In this document: piece by piece, positions 1 to 7,116 of the stretch
Position numbering within the stretch: the first letter of the stretch is position 1
Layout of the letters: each line of letters opens with the position of its first letter
NCBI GenBank assembly: GCA_900544285.1
Contig: UQUT01000008.1
Span: 1-64,000 of the forward strand
DNA: 64,000 nt
From: an uncultured Eubacterium sp.
Lineage (GTDB): Bacteria > Bacillota > Clostridia > Oscillospirales > CAG-272
Direction of reading: 5' to 3'
Notes under the pieces: generated by a model
The model's input: only the letters and a program-made list of their open reading frames with translations
What the model was told of the DNA's origin: nothing
Databases searched by the model: none
Made by a program: the position numbers and the translations under genes

Positions 1-51
1 GCCTGATTTTGTCCTTCAACCACGAAGGCTTTGTTCAGGAACGAGTCGCAC
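1..51 (-). mobile_element. 5' end of a probable group II intron (partial)
   Basis: Read on the minus strand, the virB4 frame runs into GTGCGAC at positions 51-45, which fits the GUGYG 5' boundary of bacterial group II introns. The next 40 bases fold as nested stems: CCTGA (39-35) with TCAGG (6-2), and CCTTC (28-24) with GAAGG (17-13). The upstream reading frame stops in a family-conserved stretch of VirB4 and would resume sensibly if the insert were spliced out. The reverse transcriptase and 3' end would lie outside the window, so the assignment rests on boundary, folding and gene disruption only. Confidence 0.55.
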
Positions 52-1054
52 TGATTTCCATATCGTAGCCGGAACGGACTGCCTTTTTCTGCTCTTCGAT
101 CTTCATCTTATCGAGGTCTGTGATCTTCGACTTGATGCTCTTGATTGCCTTCGCCTGATCAATCGTGCGGATATGAAAATTGACCGTAATGTTGCTGTCC
201 ATCTCAAGGAAGTCTGCAAGCATACGGTCATTCAGCTCCGGGGCGAGGATTTGGAGGAAACTCACTGCACCGATGGTTCTGCCCATCTTGAAGCACTTGC
301 CTTCACGGAAATCAAAGGAAGTGGGTGCAATAAAGTCCTTGGTAGAAAGCCCCGTTCTGGCTACCATGTCATAGGAAAATCGGAACGGCTCATGCGTGTC
401 CATGTTGAACACATCATGCAGCACTTTCAGCCTTTCGTAGCCGGACAGCGGCTCAGTCTCCACACCGAGAGTTTTGAAATTGTTGAGAATATCCGTTTCG
501 ACACGATCCAGCTTTGCTTTTGCGGTACGAATGGAGTCAGCCTCCACACCGAAGGTGATGTACTTACGCTTGAGCAAACCGTTGTTGCCTTTGGTGAGCT
601 GATCTTGAAGCATATCGGAATATTCCTTGCGGATGTCGTTGAACGCATCCTGCTGTTCGGGGATGGTGATCTGTTTTCTGAACTCTCTGATGTCGGCTTT
701 CTGGTTGATAAAGGAGAGCTGAACAAAGATGGAGCTGTCAAAGTAGTTCAGAAAGTCACACCAGTTCTCGAAGATGGCTGTCTTGTCTTCGTTCTGGGCA
801 AGCTGATAGTTGATGTCGTTATACCGGATAGTCTTGGTGTAGAGACGGCTGTTGACCTTGCAGATGCCGTCTTTGCACATCTCCACATAGGGGATCGTCT
901 GCTGCGCGGACTTGGGAATTTTCTTTGCTTTTCTGTCCTTTTTCTTCTGCATGACGATCCGCTTCTTTTCCTGCGCGGAAAGTGCATCGCCGTAGACCTG
1001 ACCGTTTTTCACGATCTGTTTCGGCTTATTTGCCTTTTGGGATTTGTTTGCCAA
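35..1054 (-). CDS. VirB4-like conjugation ATPase (CD1110 type), N-terminal part, interrupted
   Basis: This is the N-terminal ~335 residues of the VirB4/TraE-like ATPase that powers DNA transfer in clostridial conjugative elements. The family usually runs to about 800 residues; the P-loop half is missing here. Recognisable stretches are SAQQTIPYVEMC near the start, TGLSTKDFIAPTSFDF, GAVSFLQILAPEL and KMKIEEQKKAVRSGYDM just before the break. Genuine homology ends at about position 52, where an intron-like sequence begins; the raw frame adds four residues and stops at 35. I chose the TTG at 1054 because AGGAGG lies nine bases upstream; an ATG at 1099 would overlap prgI far more. Splicing would restore the protein; otherwise it is a broken gene. 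Confidence 0.85.
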   Translation of the reverse strand: MANKSQKANKPKQIVKNGQVYGDALSAQEKKRIVMQKKKDRKAKKIPKSAQQTIPYVEMCKDGICKVNSRLYTKTIRYNDINYQLAQNEDKTAIFENWCDFLNYFDSSIFVQLSFINQKADIREFRKQITIPEQQDAFNDIRKEYSDMLQDQLTKGNNGLLKRKYITFGVEADSIRTAKAKLDRVETDILNNFKTLGVETEPLSGYERLKVLHDVFNMDTHEPFRFSYDMVARTGLSTKDFIAPTSFDFREGKCFKMGRTIGAVSFLQILAPELNDRMLADFLEMDSNITVNFHIRTIDQAKAIKSIKSKITDLDKMKIEEQKKAVRSGYDMEISATRS

Positions 1055-1403
1055 TCTGCAATTCCTCCTGTTCTTTGATTTGCCGCTGGATGGCGGCATA
1101 TAAATTGTTGGTGCGGTATGGACGCACCTTGTCGCGCAAAAACATGGATTTCACAACATGACCGAGGATTTTCTCAGCCGGTTGACCGTCCTTCTCATAC
1201 AGAGCAAAGAAGATAAACGGAAGCATGATCACGACCATGAGCATTGCAGCCGTAGACAGTGCCACATACGGTTTTGCAATAAAGAAAACCGGCACACCGA
1301 CTGCCGCTGCCAAAGCGAAGCAGATAATCTGCCGCTTAGTCAGATTGAACATGACCTTGGTTTTTACGCGGTTAAGATCCTTCGGGACCGGTACAAATGC
1401 CAT
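1026..1403 (-). CDS. PrgI family conjugation membrane protein
   Basis: A 125-residue protein of the PrgI family, a small inner-membrane component that sits next to VirB4 in Gram-positive type IV secretion systems. It starts MAFVPVPKDLNRVKTK, followed by two hydrophobic segments (roughly residues 27-45 and 48-70) and a basic, charged C-terminus rich in Gln and Lys. It overlaps the end of the methyltransferase gene upstream and carries the ribosome site of virB4 near its own 3' end, so the three are translationally coupled. The family and position agree with CD1111-like proteins of clostridial elements. Confidence 0.85.
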   Translation of the reverse strand: MAFVPVPKDLNRVKTKVMFNLTKRQIICFALAAAVGVPVFFIAKPYVALSTAAMLMVVIMLPFIFFALYEKDGQPAEKILGHVVKSMFLRDKVRPYRTNNLYAAIQRQIKEQEELQIGKQIPKGK

Positions 1404-1959
1404 TTGTAGCCTCCTTTCCGAGTGTGATGCTGCACTCTACTTCGTTGCCCCACACATCCCATCCATCGGGAGACTGACGCGCGAAAAGTTCAATGCGGGG
1501 GAGATCGCCCATGAGTTGAATGATGCGGTCACGGGTTTCGTCTGGCTTTTTTGAATGCTGCTCAATGTGGCTCATGATGACCTGATGTACGCCGGTGTGC
1601 GCCCGTTTGGGATGTCCCTTGGTTGCCAGGATGCACAGCTCGGCATTGGCTCGTGTCCAATAGCCCATGCCCCAGAAGAGGCTATCGCTGATACGGTTTT
1701 GCTTCACCCAAACAAAAGCAACGGTCTTGTAGGTAAAGCCCCATGCTTCAAGAACTTGAAATGCCTCCTGCAAGCACGGAAATGTCACCCACATAAACAG
1801 CGTACAGTCTTTTGCGGCAAGCTCACTCACTGGCAAAGCCATGATGTCTTCGAGCCTCATTGTTGGATAATGGCTTTCTGCCGAACGCCCTTGACCTTTC
1901 TTGGAATAGGTCCGATACGACCAAGGAGGGTCGGCATAGATGATGTTGTATTTCTTCAT
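1372..1959 (-). CDS. MT-A70 family adenine methyltransferase
   Basis: A 195-residue S-adenosylmethionine-dependent N6-adenine methyltransferase of the MT-A70 family. The catalytic DPPW motif is at residues 10-13, directly after a hydrophobic strand, and an aromatic-rich core (FMWVTFPCLQEA, WGMGYWTRANAELC) follows. The ATG at 1959 has AAGGAGGT just upstream; longer frames would run into the VirB6 gene. It lies inside the transfer operon between virB6 and prgI, so it is probably expressed during transfer. A plausible role is to methylate element DNA against host restriction, as phage and ICE methylases do. No restriction partner is visible. Its target site cannot be read from sequence. Confidence 0.85.
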   Translation of the reverse strand: MKKYNIIYADPPWSYRTYSKKGQGRSAESHYPTMRLEDIMALPVSELAAKDCTLFMWVTFPCLQEAFQVLEAWGFTYKTVAFVWVKQNRISDSLFWGMGYWTRANAELCILATKGHPKRAHTGVHQVIMSHIEQHSKKPDETRDRIIQLMGDLPRIELFARQSPDGWDVWGNEVECSITLGKEATNGICTGPEGS

Positions 1960-1972
1960 TCTGCTGACCTCC

Positions 1973-2842
1973 TTAGTGCGCATGGAAGATGGATTTTGCG
2001 AGGCTGCCCGTCTTGAACAGCGAGAAGCACAGAATGACTGTGTACGCCGCAACCGAGAAGAGAGCCGAGTGAATATTTGCGGCAATGATCATGTTGTTGA
2101 TCAGCACAGCATAGATGCCGACGCAAATCATGATGAGGAAGCCTTGGAAAGCCAGAGCGAACAGGCTCTTGAGGTAGTTCGTTCCAATGCTGCCCCATTC
2201 GCGGTTGCTCATCGTTGCGATGGGGATTGGTGCAACGCTGACGGTGCAATAAATCTCAATCATTCTGCCGTAGAGGATGACCGTAATGAGAATGGACATG
2301 ATTTTGAGACACAGACTGATAACCAGTGTTTCAATGGACAGTCCGAGCAGTTCTCCGATGCTCATTGCCTCCATGCCTGTTCGCATTGCGTCAAGGGTTG
2401 CTTGAATGTCGATGTTGGTAGTGCCATGAATAAAACCGGCTGCACCGGCAACCACATTCTGTCCGATGTCGAATACTGCCAGCACAATGTCAAAGGTGTT
2501 GGTCACAAGGTAGATCGCCACAGCCGCTTTGAAGAACCACTTGAAGAACATCCATGTGTCCATATCGTGCAAGTTGTTCTTTTCGGTGATCATGGTGATC
2601 AGCTCATAACACAAGACAAAGGTGATGATGATACCAGCGATGGGGACTATCACATTCTCGGATAGTCCCCGAATCATCTGGTAAATGCTGCTGTTCCAAG
2701 TGGACGGAGTTTGTCCGACCTCTCCGGCAATCGTGCCGACCTTGGTATTGACATCGGTGAACATATTGGTCAGGTTGCTTTCGATCCAGCCGATCAGCAA
2801 GTCCTTAATCGCTTGTTCGAGTTTTTCTAAGATACTGCCCAA
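1973..2842 (-). CDS. VirB6/TrbL-like conjugation channel protein (CD1112 type)
   Basis: A 289-residue polytopic membrane protein. An N-terminal amphipathic stretch is followed by five or six hydrophobic helices (for example VIVPIAGIIITFVLCYELI and MICVGIYAVLINNMIIAANI), matching the VirB6/TrbL pore component of Gram-positive transfer systems. It follows Maff2 and precedes the methyltransferase, the usual order in CD1112-type elements. The start is a TTG at 2842 behind a GGTGG ribosome site; no ATG in frame fits better. A hydrophobic C-terminus ending in FKTGSLAKSIFHAH faces the cytoplasm by the positive-inside rule. The family is recognised from architecture and context. Confidence 0.8.
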   Translation of the reverse strand: MGSILEKLEQAIKDLLIGWIESNLTNMFTDVNTKVGTIAGEVGQTPSTWNSSIYQMIRGLSENVIVPIAGIIITFVLCYELITMITEKNNLHDMDTWMFFKWFFKAAVAIYLVTNTFDIVLAVFDIGQNVVAGAAGFIHGTTNIDIQATLDAMRTGMEAMSIGELLGLSIETLVISLCLKIMSILITVILYGRMIEIYCTVSVAPIPIATMSNREWGSIGTNYLKSLFALAFQGFLIMICVGIYAVLINNMIIAANIHSALFSVAAYTVILCFSLFKTGSLAKSIFHAH

Positions 2843-2879
2843 TATTCCACCACCTTTCGGTTAAGCTGGGCTTGCTTGA

Positions 2880-3092
2880 TCAGAACAGGGTGGACAGCAA
2901 GGGAATGAGCGTAGTGCCAATGAGAACGACGCCACCGCCAGCCATGAGCTGCTTGATGCCCTGCGACTTCGCGCCCGGATTATCGTTGCCGTAGCCTTCC
3001 ATCAGGTTGACAACACCCCACACTGCCAGACCGGCACCGAGGGCGATAACGAGCGTCTGCAGAACCGTAACTGCCTGATTGATAAATGCCAT
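2880..3092 (-). CDS. Maff2 family mobile-element membrane protein
   Basis: A 70-residue protein with two hydrophobic segments around a short polar loop containing GYGNDNPGAKSQGIKQLMAGGG. This is the hallmark of the Maff2 family, small membrane proteins with pilin-like (VirB2/TrbC) topology that always sit between virD4 and virB6 in these elements. A GGAGG lies a few bases before the ATG at 3092. The gene is preceded on its transcript by a strong hairpin at 3151-3217, so its expression relative to virD4 may be set by read-through. A structural pilus-like or channel role is likely, though the family is poorly characterised. Confidence 0.85.
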   Translation of the reverse strand: MAFINQAVTVLQTLVIALGAGLAVWGVVNLMEGYGNDNPGAKSQGIKQLMAGGGVVLIGTTLIPLLSTLF

Positions 3093-3150
3093 AAGAAATT
3101 TCCTCCTTGAAAATCATGAAAGTTTGGTTTGTGTATTGGAAAATGGGCAT

Positions 3151-3217
3151 AAAAAAAGAAGCCCCGTCATTGTTCTGCTTCAGGCAAATGCCCATGCGCA
3201 GTGCATGACGGGGCTTC
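3151..3217 (-). terminator. Intra-operon hairpin, terminator or attenuator, copy 1
   Basis: On the minus strand a perfect 13-bp stem (arms 3217-3205 and 3170-3158, starting in the virD4 stop codon) closes a 34-base loop and is followed by seven T residues at 3157-3151. The loop holds a second pairing, GCAG (3178-3175) with CTGC (3201-3198). It has terminator form but sits between virD4 and Maff2 inside one operon, so partial or regulated read-through is likely. A related hairpin lies at 6716-6767. Confidence 0.75.
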
Positions 3218-5003
3218 ATTCCGCTTCGATCTCGCCCATATCATAGAGATCAAAGGTTTCGTTTGGCTTGATGACCAGCTTGTGTTGCCGATATTTTTCA
3301 ATGTCAAAGGCGTTCCGCTTGTCAGAGTCGGACAGGAATTTGTATTTTGGATGCTTCGTTATATCAAACTTATCACTGAGAAAAGGTCTAACGCCTCTAA
3401 GCTGCAAAATACATTTGCCGCCGTCCATGACAGCAAGTTCATCCTGAGACATCAATTCCTTACCGACCTTCTGATAGTTCAAGCCATAGGAATTGTTGTT
3501 GGATCGGGTTTCTGAGGTGTTGTATAGATCAATCGTCTCTTTTCCAAGCACCTCGCTGATTTCCTTGAGCGTCGATTTTTCTTTTCCTCCGAGAAAGATC
3601 ATGCTGTCGCAGTTGCCAGTGATGGTATCAGCCGCGTCTTTGTAGATGGTCTTGAGCTGAGACTGGGACTGCAAAATGATTGCAGCGGAGATTTCCCGGC
3701 TTCGGATGGTAGCTATGAGCTTATCGAACTTCGGAATTTGACCGATGTTCGCAAACTCATCGAGCAGACAACGGACATGAACAGGAAGTCTGCCGTTGTA
3801 GACATCATCTGCCTTGTCACAAAGCAGATTGAATATCTGGGAGTACATAATTGCCACGATGAAATTGAAGGTGTCATCTGTATCGGAGATGATTACGAAC
3901 AGAGCCGTTTTCCTGTCTCCGAGTGTGTCCAGCTCCATCTCATCATAGCTCATCAGCTCACGGAGTTCCGCGATGTCAAATGGTGCAAGCCGTGCGCCGC
4001 AGGAAATCAAGATCGACTTGGCTGTTTTGCCAGCCGCCAGCTTGTATTTGCGGTATTGCTTCACAGCAAAGTGATCCGGGTCACGGGCTTCCAGCTCATC
4101 GAACATGATGTCTACGGGATTTTTGAAGGACTCATCGTCTTCTCTGGCTTCGGAGGCGTTGATCATTTCGAGCAAGGTAGTAAAGTTTTTCTCGTGATCT
4201 GGTGCTTCGTACCAGATGTAGCCGATGAGGGCTGTGTAGTACAGCTTTTCTGCCTTCACCCAGAAATCCTCGCCGGACTTATCGCCATCTCCCTTCGTAT
4301 TGACGATGATCGTATTGACCAGTTTGAGGATGTCCTTCTCTGAGCGGATATAACTGAACGGGTTGTAGTGCATGGATTTTCGGAAGTTGATGGTGTTCAG
4401 CGACTTGATGATATAGCCGTTGCGTTCCAGCATTTTTCCGGTTTCGACCAAAAGAGTTCCTTTTGGATCGGTGACAATGAAGCTGACCGGATAGAGCTTG
4501 GAGGTACACTGCATCAGGTTTGGTTTGACAAAAAAGCGCGTCTTACCTGAGCCGGAACCGCCGATGACCATGATGTTTTTATTCCGGGCGTACTTCGCTT
4601 GCTTCGGTCTGCTGTTCATGGTCAAAGCCTCTGTCTGAGTGAGAATGACATTGTTGTCAAAGTCCTCATCCATATAGGGCTTGATGTCTTCCGGCTTGCC
4701 CCAACGGGCAGAGCCGTATTCAACGCCTTGCCGGAACTTTTTACGGTTCTTTCCTTTCACATAGACCGCAAGTTTGAGTAAAGCTCCTGCCGCAACACCG
4801 ATGAGAAGATCCACCGGATGAAAGCTGGGCAAGGGATTGGCAAACGCACTGCCGAAATTGGCAAAGCCAGCCGTGAGCTTCTCGATCATCTCCGTTCCGG
4901 GTGCCAGTCGAAAGACGGAGGCAATCTTATCTACGAAGTAGAACGCGAATACATACGGGAGGTTTAGAAGGACAAGGCGCTTTGCGTCGAGTTTCTTTTT
5001 CAC
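3216..5003 (-). CDS. VirD4-like coupling protein (CD1115 type)
   Basis: A 595-residue type IV secretion coupling ATPase that links the relaxosome to the transfer channel. Two N-terminal membrane segments (about 12-30 and 65-82) precede the conserved GVEYGSARWG motif. The Walker A loop GGSGSGKT is at 148-155, and a Walker B-like LLDEFANIG lies in the C-terminal half. The length is normal for the family. It starts with GTG in a GTGA overlap with the pcfB stop, so the two are translationally coupled, as is usual for this accessory protein and its coupling protein. The C-terminus is acidic. No truncation is seen. Confidence 0.92.
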   Translation of the reverse strand: MKKKLDAKRLVLLNLPYVFAFYFVDKIASVFRLAPGTEMIEKLTAGFANFGSAFANPLPSFHPVDLLIGVAAGALLKLAVYVKGKNRKKFRQGVEYGSARWGKPEDIKPYMDEDFDNNVILTQTEALTMNSRPKQAKYARNKNIMVIGGSGSGKTRFFVKPNLMQCTSKLYPVSFIVTDPKGTLLVETGKMLERNGYIIKSLNTINFRKSMHYNPFSYIRSEKDILKLVNTIIVNTKGDGDKSGEDFWVKAEKLYYTALIGYIWYEAPDHEKNFTTLLEMINASEAREDDESFKNPVDIMFDELEARDPDHFAVKQYRKYKLAAGKTAKSILISCGARLAPFDIAELRELMSYDEMELDTLGDRKTALFVIISDTDDTFNFIVAIMYSQIFNLLCDKADDVYNGRLPVHVRCLLDEFANIGQIPKFDKLIATIRSREISAAIILQSQSQLKTIYKDAADTITGNCDSMIFLGGKEKSTLKEISEVLGKETIDLYNTSETRSNNNSYGLNYQKVGKELMSQDELAVMDGGKCILQLRGVRPFLSDKFDITKHPKYKFLSDSDKRNAFDIEKYRQHKLVIKPNETFDLYDMGEIEAE

Positions 5004-5491
5004 AGCTCCACGCCCCGATCCTTCGTTTTGATCTTGACTTTCTCTTTGTGCTGCGCTTGCACCTGTTCACGGCTGCGAGAAAGTTTCTGCCTGAGCGAAG
5101 GTCTTTCGCTCTGCTTGACGGTTTTTGCGGAAAACTCCTTGAACGCCTGGGTCATAACATCCACATCCCGACCTTTGAAGAAAACAAGGTATCGGGGAGG
5201 CTGCTCTGAGGTGTCCTTCTTGAGTGCATAGTCAATCCCGTATTTGTTGGCTGTGCGTTGAAAGGACTTAATGTTTCCGTCCGTCACTTCGATGTTGTTG
5301 ATGGCGGCATTCTGCTGGACAAGGTGCTTGATGGACTGCTTGCCTCGATAGGTCTTGGGCTGACGGGCTTGCTTCTGAGCCTTTTCAATTTCCTCGACGA
5401 ACTTCTTGAGTGCCTTTTCCAGCACCTCGGCAGTGATCTTGCCGCCTTTGATGGCGATGGCAATTACTTTGGTATTTACTTCGTCCTGCAT
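5000..5491 (-). CDS. PcfB family conjugation accessory protein (DUF3801)
   Basis: A 163-residue soluble protein of the PcfB/DUF3801 family. The N-terminal two thirds are the conserved domain (TAEVLEKALKKFVEEIEK, then GKQSIKHLVQQNAAINNIEV and DINYALKK-like sequence). The C-terminal 50 residues are basic and Gln/Lys-rich, probably a DNA- or partner-binding tail. In enterococcal pCF10, PcfB acts at the coupling-protein step of transfer (known from the family). Its stop overlaps the virD4 start, which supports that role here. AAGGAGG lies in front of the ATG at 5491. Confidence 0.85.
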   Translation of the reverse strand: MQDEVNTKVIAIAIKGGKITAEVLEKALKKFVEEIEKAQKQARQPKTYRGKQSIKHLVQQNAAINNIEVTDGNIKSFQRTANKYGIDYALKKDTSEQPPRYLVFFKGRDVDVMTQAFKEFSAKTVKQSERPSLRQKLSRSREQVQAQHKEKVKIKTKDRGVEL

Positions 5492-5530
5492 TGCCGATTA
5501 AAACCTCCTTCCTGAGAGAATTGTAGATGA

Positions 5531-5580
5531 GTGCTGCCATACTAAGGCGGCACACCTATATGATGGATTTTGAAGTACAC
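5531..5580 (-). other. Possible 12-codon leader ORF and hairpin before pcfB
   Basis: Between the DUF6017 gene and pcfB a GTG at 5580 follows GGAGG by seven bases and opens a 12-codon frame ending at 5542. An imperfect 8-bp hairpin (5553-5546 with 5538-5531) covers its end, and the pcfB ribosome site follows. This could be a translational leader or chance. Confidence 0.25.
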
Positions 5581-5605
5581 TCTTTCACCTCCTGCTGATT
5601 TAGGC

Positions 5606-6481
5606 TTACCAGCCTTTTGTTCCTTGATCGCCGTAGAGATCATGATTAACCAACGCGGAATAGTAATTGTCTATCGTAGCCGGTGCGTTATAGAGTGCCG
5701 TCAGCATATAGGCTCTGATGTTCCGAATGTCCGATGGACTTTTCCGCATTGCGTCGAAGACATAATCAATATGGCTGCTGTTCAGCTTCAAGAGACGAGA
5801 TTTGACTACCTCCTTCGGCATATCTGCATTGTTGACACGGAGCGTTGGACTTGTAGAACAGATGGCATCCAGCATGACTTCGATAATTTCATTCACGCGG
5901 TCAATGTCATACCGGCTGTCCTGAGATAAAATATCTACCTCCAAGTTTTCACGAATAATTTCTTCATAACGCTCTCTTTCATCCATCGCATCCATCCCAT
6001 CAGGATTGATAGATTGATATTTACTAAGTGAGTCATTTCTTTTTTTAGGGATTACTTGATTAGTATTTATTTGCGTGGGCTTTTCCGTCATCGGTTCATC
6101 CGGTGGCGGCTTAACCGTTGTCGGGTTTTCCGATGACGGTAAATCCGGTGACGGCTTTTCCTTCTGCGGCAGTGCGTAAACCGTGTATTTGTTGCGGGAC
6201 ATTCTCCCGCGCTCGTCTCTGGATTGAACACGAACAACATATCCTTCGTCTTCCAGCTCTTTCATAGCCGTTCTGATACCGTCAATGCCGTCTGTATTCA
6301 GCATTGCAAGCCCACGGATGGAATAGTCCCAATCGGGAGGAAGACTGAGCATCTTTGAGAGAAGACCTACTGCCTTGAGAGAAAGATTCCTGTTTCTCAG
6401 GTGGTGGTTAAGCATGGTGGTGAAGCCACCGGTATAGGTGTTGACGCTGATCTCACGATCTGCGCCGGTTTTACCTCTCAT
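5606..6481 (-). CDS. DUF6017-type replication/DNA-binding protein of the ICE
   Basis: A 291-residue protein with an N-terminal winged-helix replication-initiator-like domain (about residues 10-105: LRNRNLSLKAVGLLSKMLSL, then GIRTAMKELEDEGYVVR). A Pro/Glu/Lys-rich linker follows (about 105-150), then a C-terminal DUF6017 domain (DIRNIRAYMLTALYNAPAT near the end). Proteins of this build sit beside pcfB and virD4 in many clostridial elements and are thought to act in element replication or regulation. The ATG at 6481 overlaps the end of the upstream Cys4 gene by 11 bases. The linker repeats PxxE/TEKP units and is probably disordered. Confidence 0.8.
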   Translation of the reverse strand: MRGKTGADREISVNTYTGGFTTMLNHHLRNRNLSLKAVGLLSKMLSLPPDWDYSIRGLAMLNTDGIDGIRTAMKELEDEGYVVRVQSRDERGRMSRNKYTVYALPQKEKPSPDLPSSENPTTVKPPPDEPMTEKPTQINTNQVIPKKRNDSLSKYQSINPDGMDAMDERERYEEIIRENLEVDILSQDSRYDIDRVNEIIEVMLDAICSTSPTLRVNNADMPKEVVKSRLLKLNSSHIDYVFDAMRKSPSDIRNIRAYMLTALYNAPATIDNYYSALVNHDLYGDQGTKGW

Positions 6482-6686
6482 TGGACATCACCTTCTTTGT
6501 GGACTGCTTGGTAATGCAATATGGGCATTCCTCGAATACGCAGGACTGATATTTCCATAGGGGACGATGGAAACGGCAATTCCGGCATTCAGGAAGGATT
6601 CCATCGTAGCCGCTGTCATAGTGATCAAAGCCGGGAGTGTCTTTCATCAGAGCTTCAAACGCCACAGCTTTATCGGGTGCATTCAT
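6471..6686 (-). CDS. Small Cys4 protein of the conjugative element
   Basis: A 71-residue protein I do not recognise by name. It has two cysteine pairs, CRNC (about 34-37) and ECPYC (about 54-57), with one extra Cys at about 49 and a basic tail, so a small zinc-ribbon-like fold is plausible. It is the first gene of the visible transfer operon, with GGAGG before the ATG and an 11-base overlap into the DUF6017 gene. Its place in the operon suggests a regulatory or DNA-processing accessory role, but nothing in the sequence proves this. Confidence 0.7.
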   Translation of the reverse strand: MNAPDKAVAFEALMKDTPGFDHYDSGYDGILPECRNCRFHRPLWKYQSCVFEECPYCITKQSTKKVMSNER

Positions 6687-6715
6687 TTTGTACGACCTCC
6701 ATTTTCAGATTGAAA

Positions 6716-6767
6716 CAAGAAAAGCCCCGGTATTGTTCTGCTATGCGCAGTGCAATACCGGGGCTTC
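6716..6767 (-). terminator. Leader hairpin, terminator or attenuator, copy 2
   Basis: On the minus strand AAGCCCCGGTATTG (6767-6754) pairs perfectly with its complement at 6736-6723 and is followed by a run of T. The loop repeats the inner GCAG/CTGC pairing and flanking bases of the 3151-3217 hairpin. It lies between the operon promoter region and the first gene, the position of an attenuator. Confidence 0.7.
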
Positions 6768-7072
6768 CCGATGATATTCAGTTTTATGCTGCTGCCTCCT
6801 TTCACGGTTGCGGTTGCAGCTTACCGCAGTCAAAGAGCTTTGCTCACTTTTTGCTCGTGAAAGTTGGACAAAATCAGCGAAACACCAGTGTTTTCAAGGC
6901 TTTCTGACCTTGCTCCTATTATAACCTAATCGTCAATTCTTCTGACAATTCCGGTTGCTTTCATTATATATAAATCCTCCGATATTTACCTTTACGCAAA
7001 ACGGTAAATTTTCCGTTTGCCCAATGATATTCTGCGCACGCAAAGAAGATTTATGCAATACCGAAAGATTTT
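6768..7072. other. Intergenic boundary between ICE and chromosome
   Basis: About 300 bases with no convincing gene. The ICE side holds a GGAGG-like site near 6795-6802 without a clear start codon and the weak promoter at 6918-6948. The rest, to 7072, is AT-rich. I could not recognise an attachment site, integrase or direct repeat marking the element end. Confidence 0.5.
6918..6948 (-). promoter_or_regulatory. Possible promoter of the ICE transfer operon
   Basis: On the minus strand a perfect TATAAT (6923-6918) lies 19 bases after TTGTCA (6948-6943). The spacing is longer than ideal, so the call is tentative. It faces the leader hairpin and transfer genes. Confidence 0.35.
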
Positions 7073-7110
7073 TATCAAAAAAATCGGCTCTGCGCTTTGA
7101 CAGAGCCGAT
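7073..7110 (-). terminator. Terminator of the first S41 peptidase gene
   Basis: On the minus strand a 10-bp stem ATCGGCTCTG (7110-7101) with its complement (7092-7083) is followed by a T run, seven bases after the stop codon at 7117. Confidence 0.85.
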
Positions 7111-7116
7111 CAATGT

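Noticed and set aside
173..1078. Long plus-strand frame (301 codons) opposite virB4
   Set aside because: It is antisense to a clear VirB4 reading frame, has no ribosome site or family motif, and reflects codon bias of the real gene.
3151..6767. The two similar hairpins as CRISPR repeats or an insertion-sequence end
   Set aside because: Only two copies 3.5 kb apart, with differing stems and no spacers, transposase or target duplication.
6768..7116. Attachment site or integrase at the ICE edge
   Set aside because: No tRNA 3' end, repeat pair or recombinase was visible; the exact element boundary cannot be set from this window.
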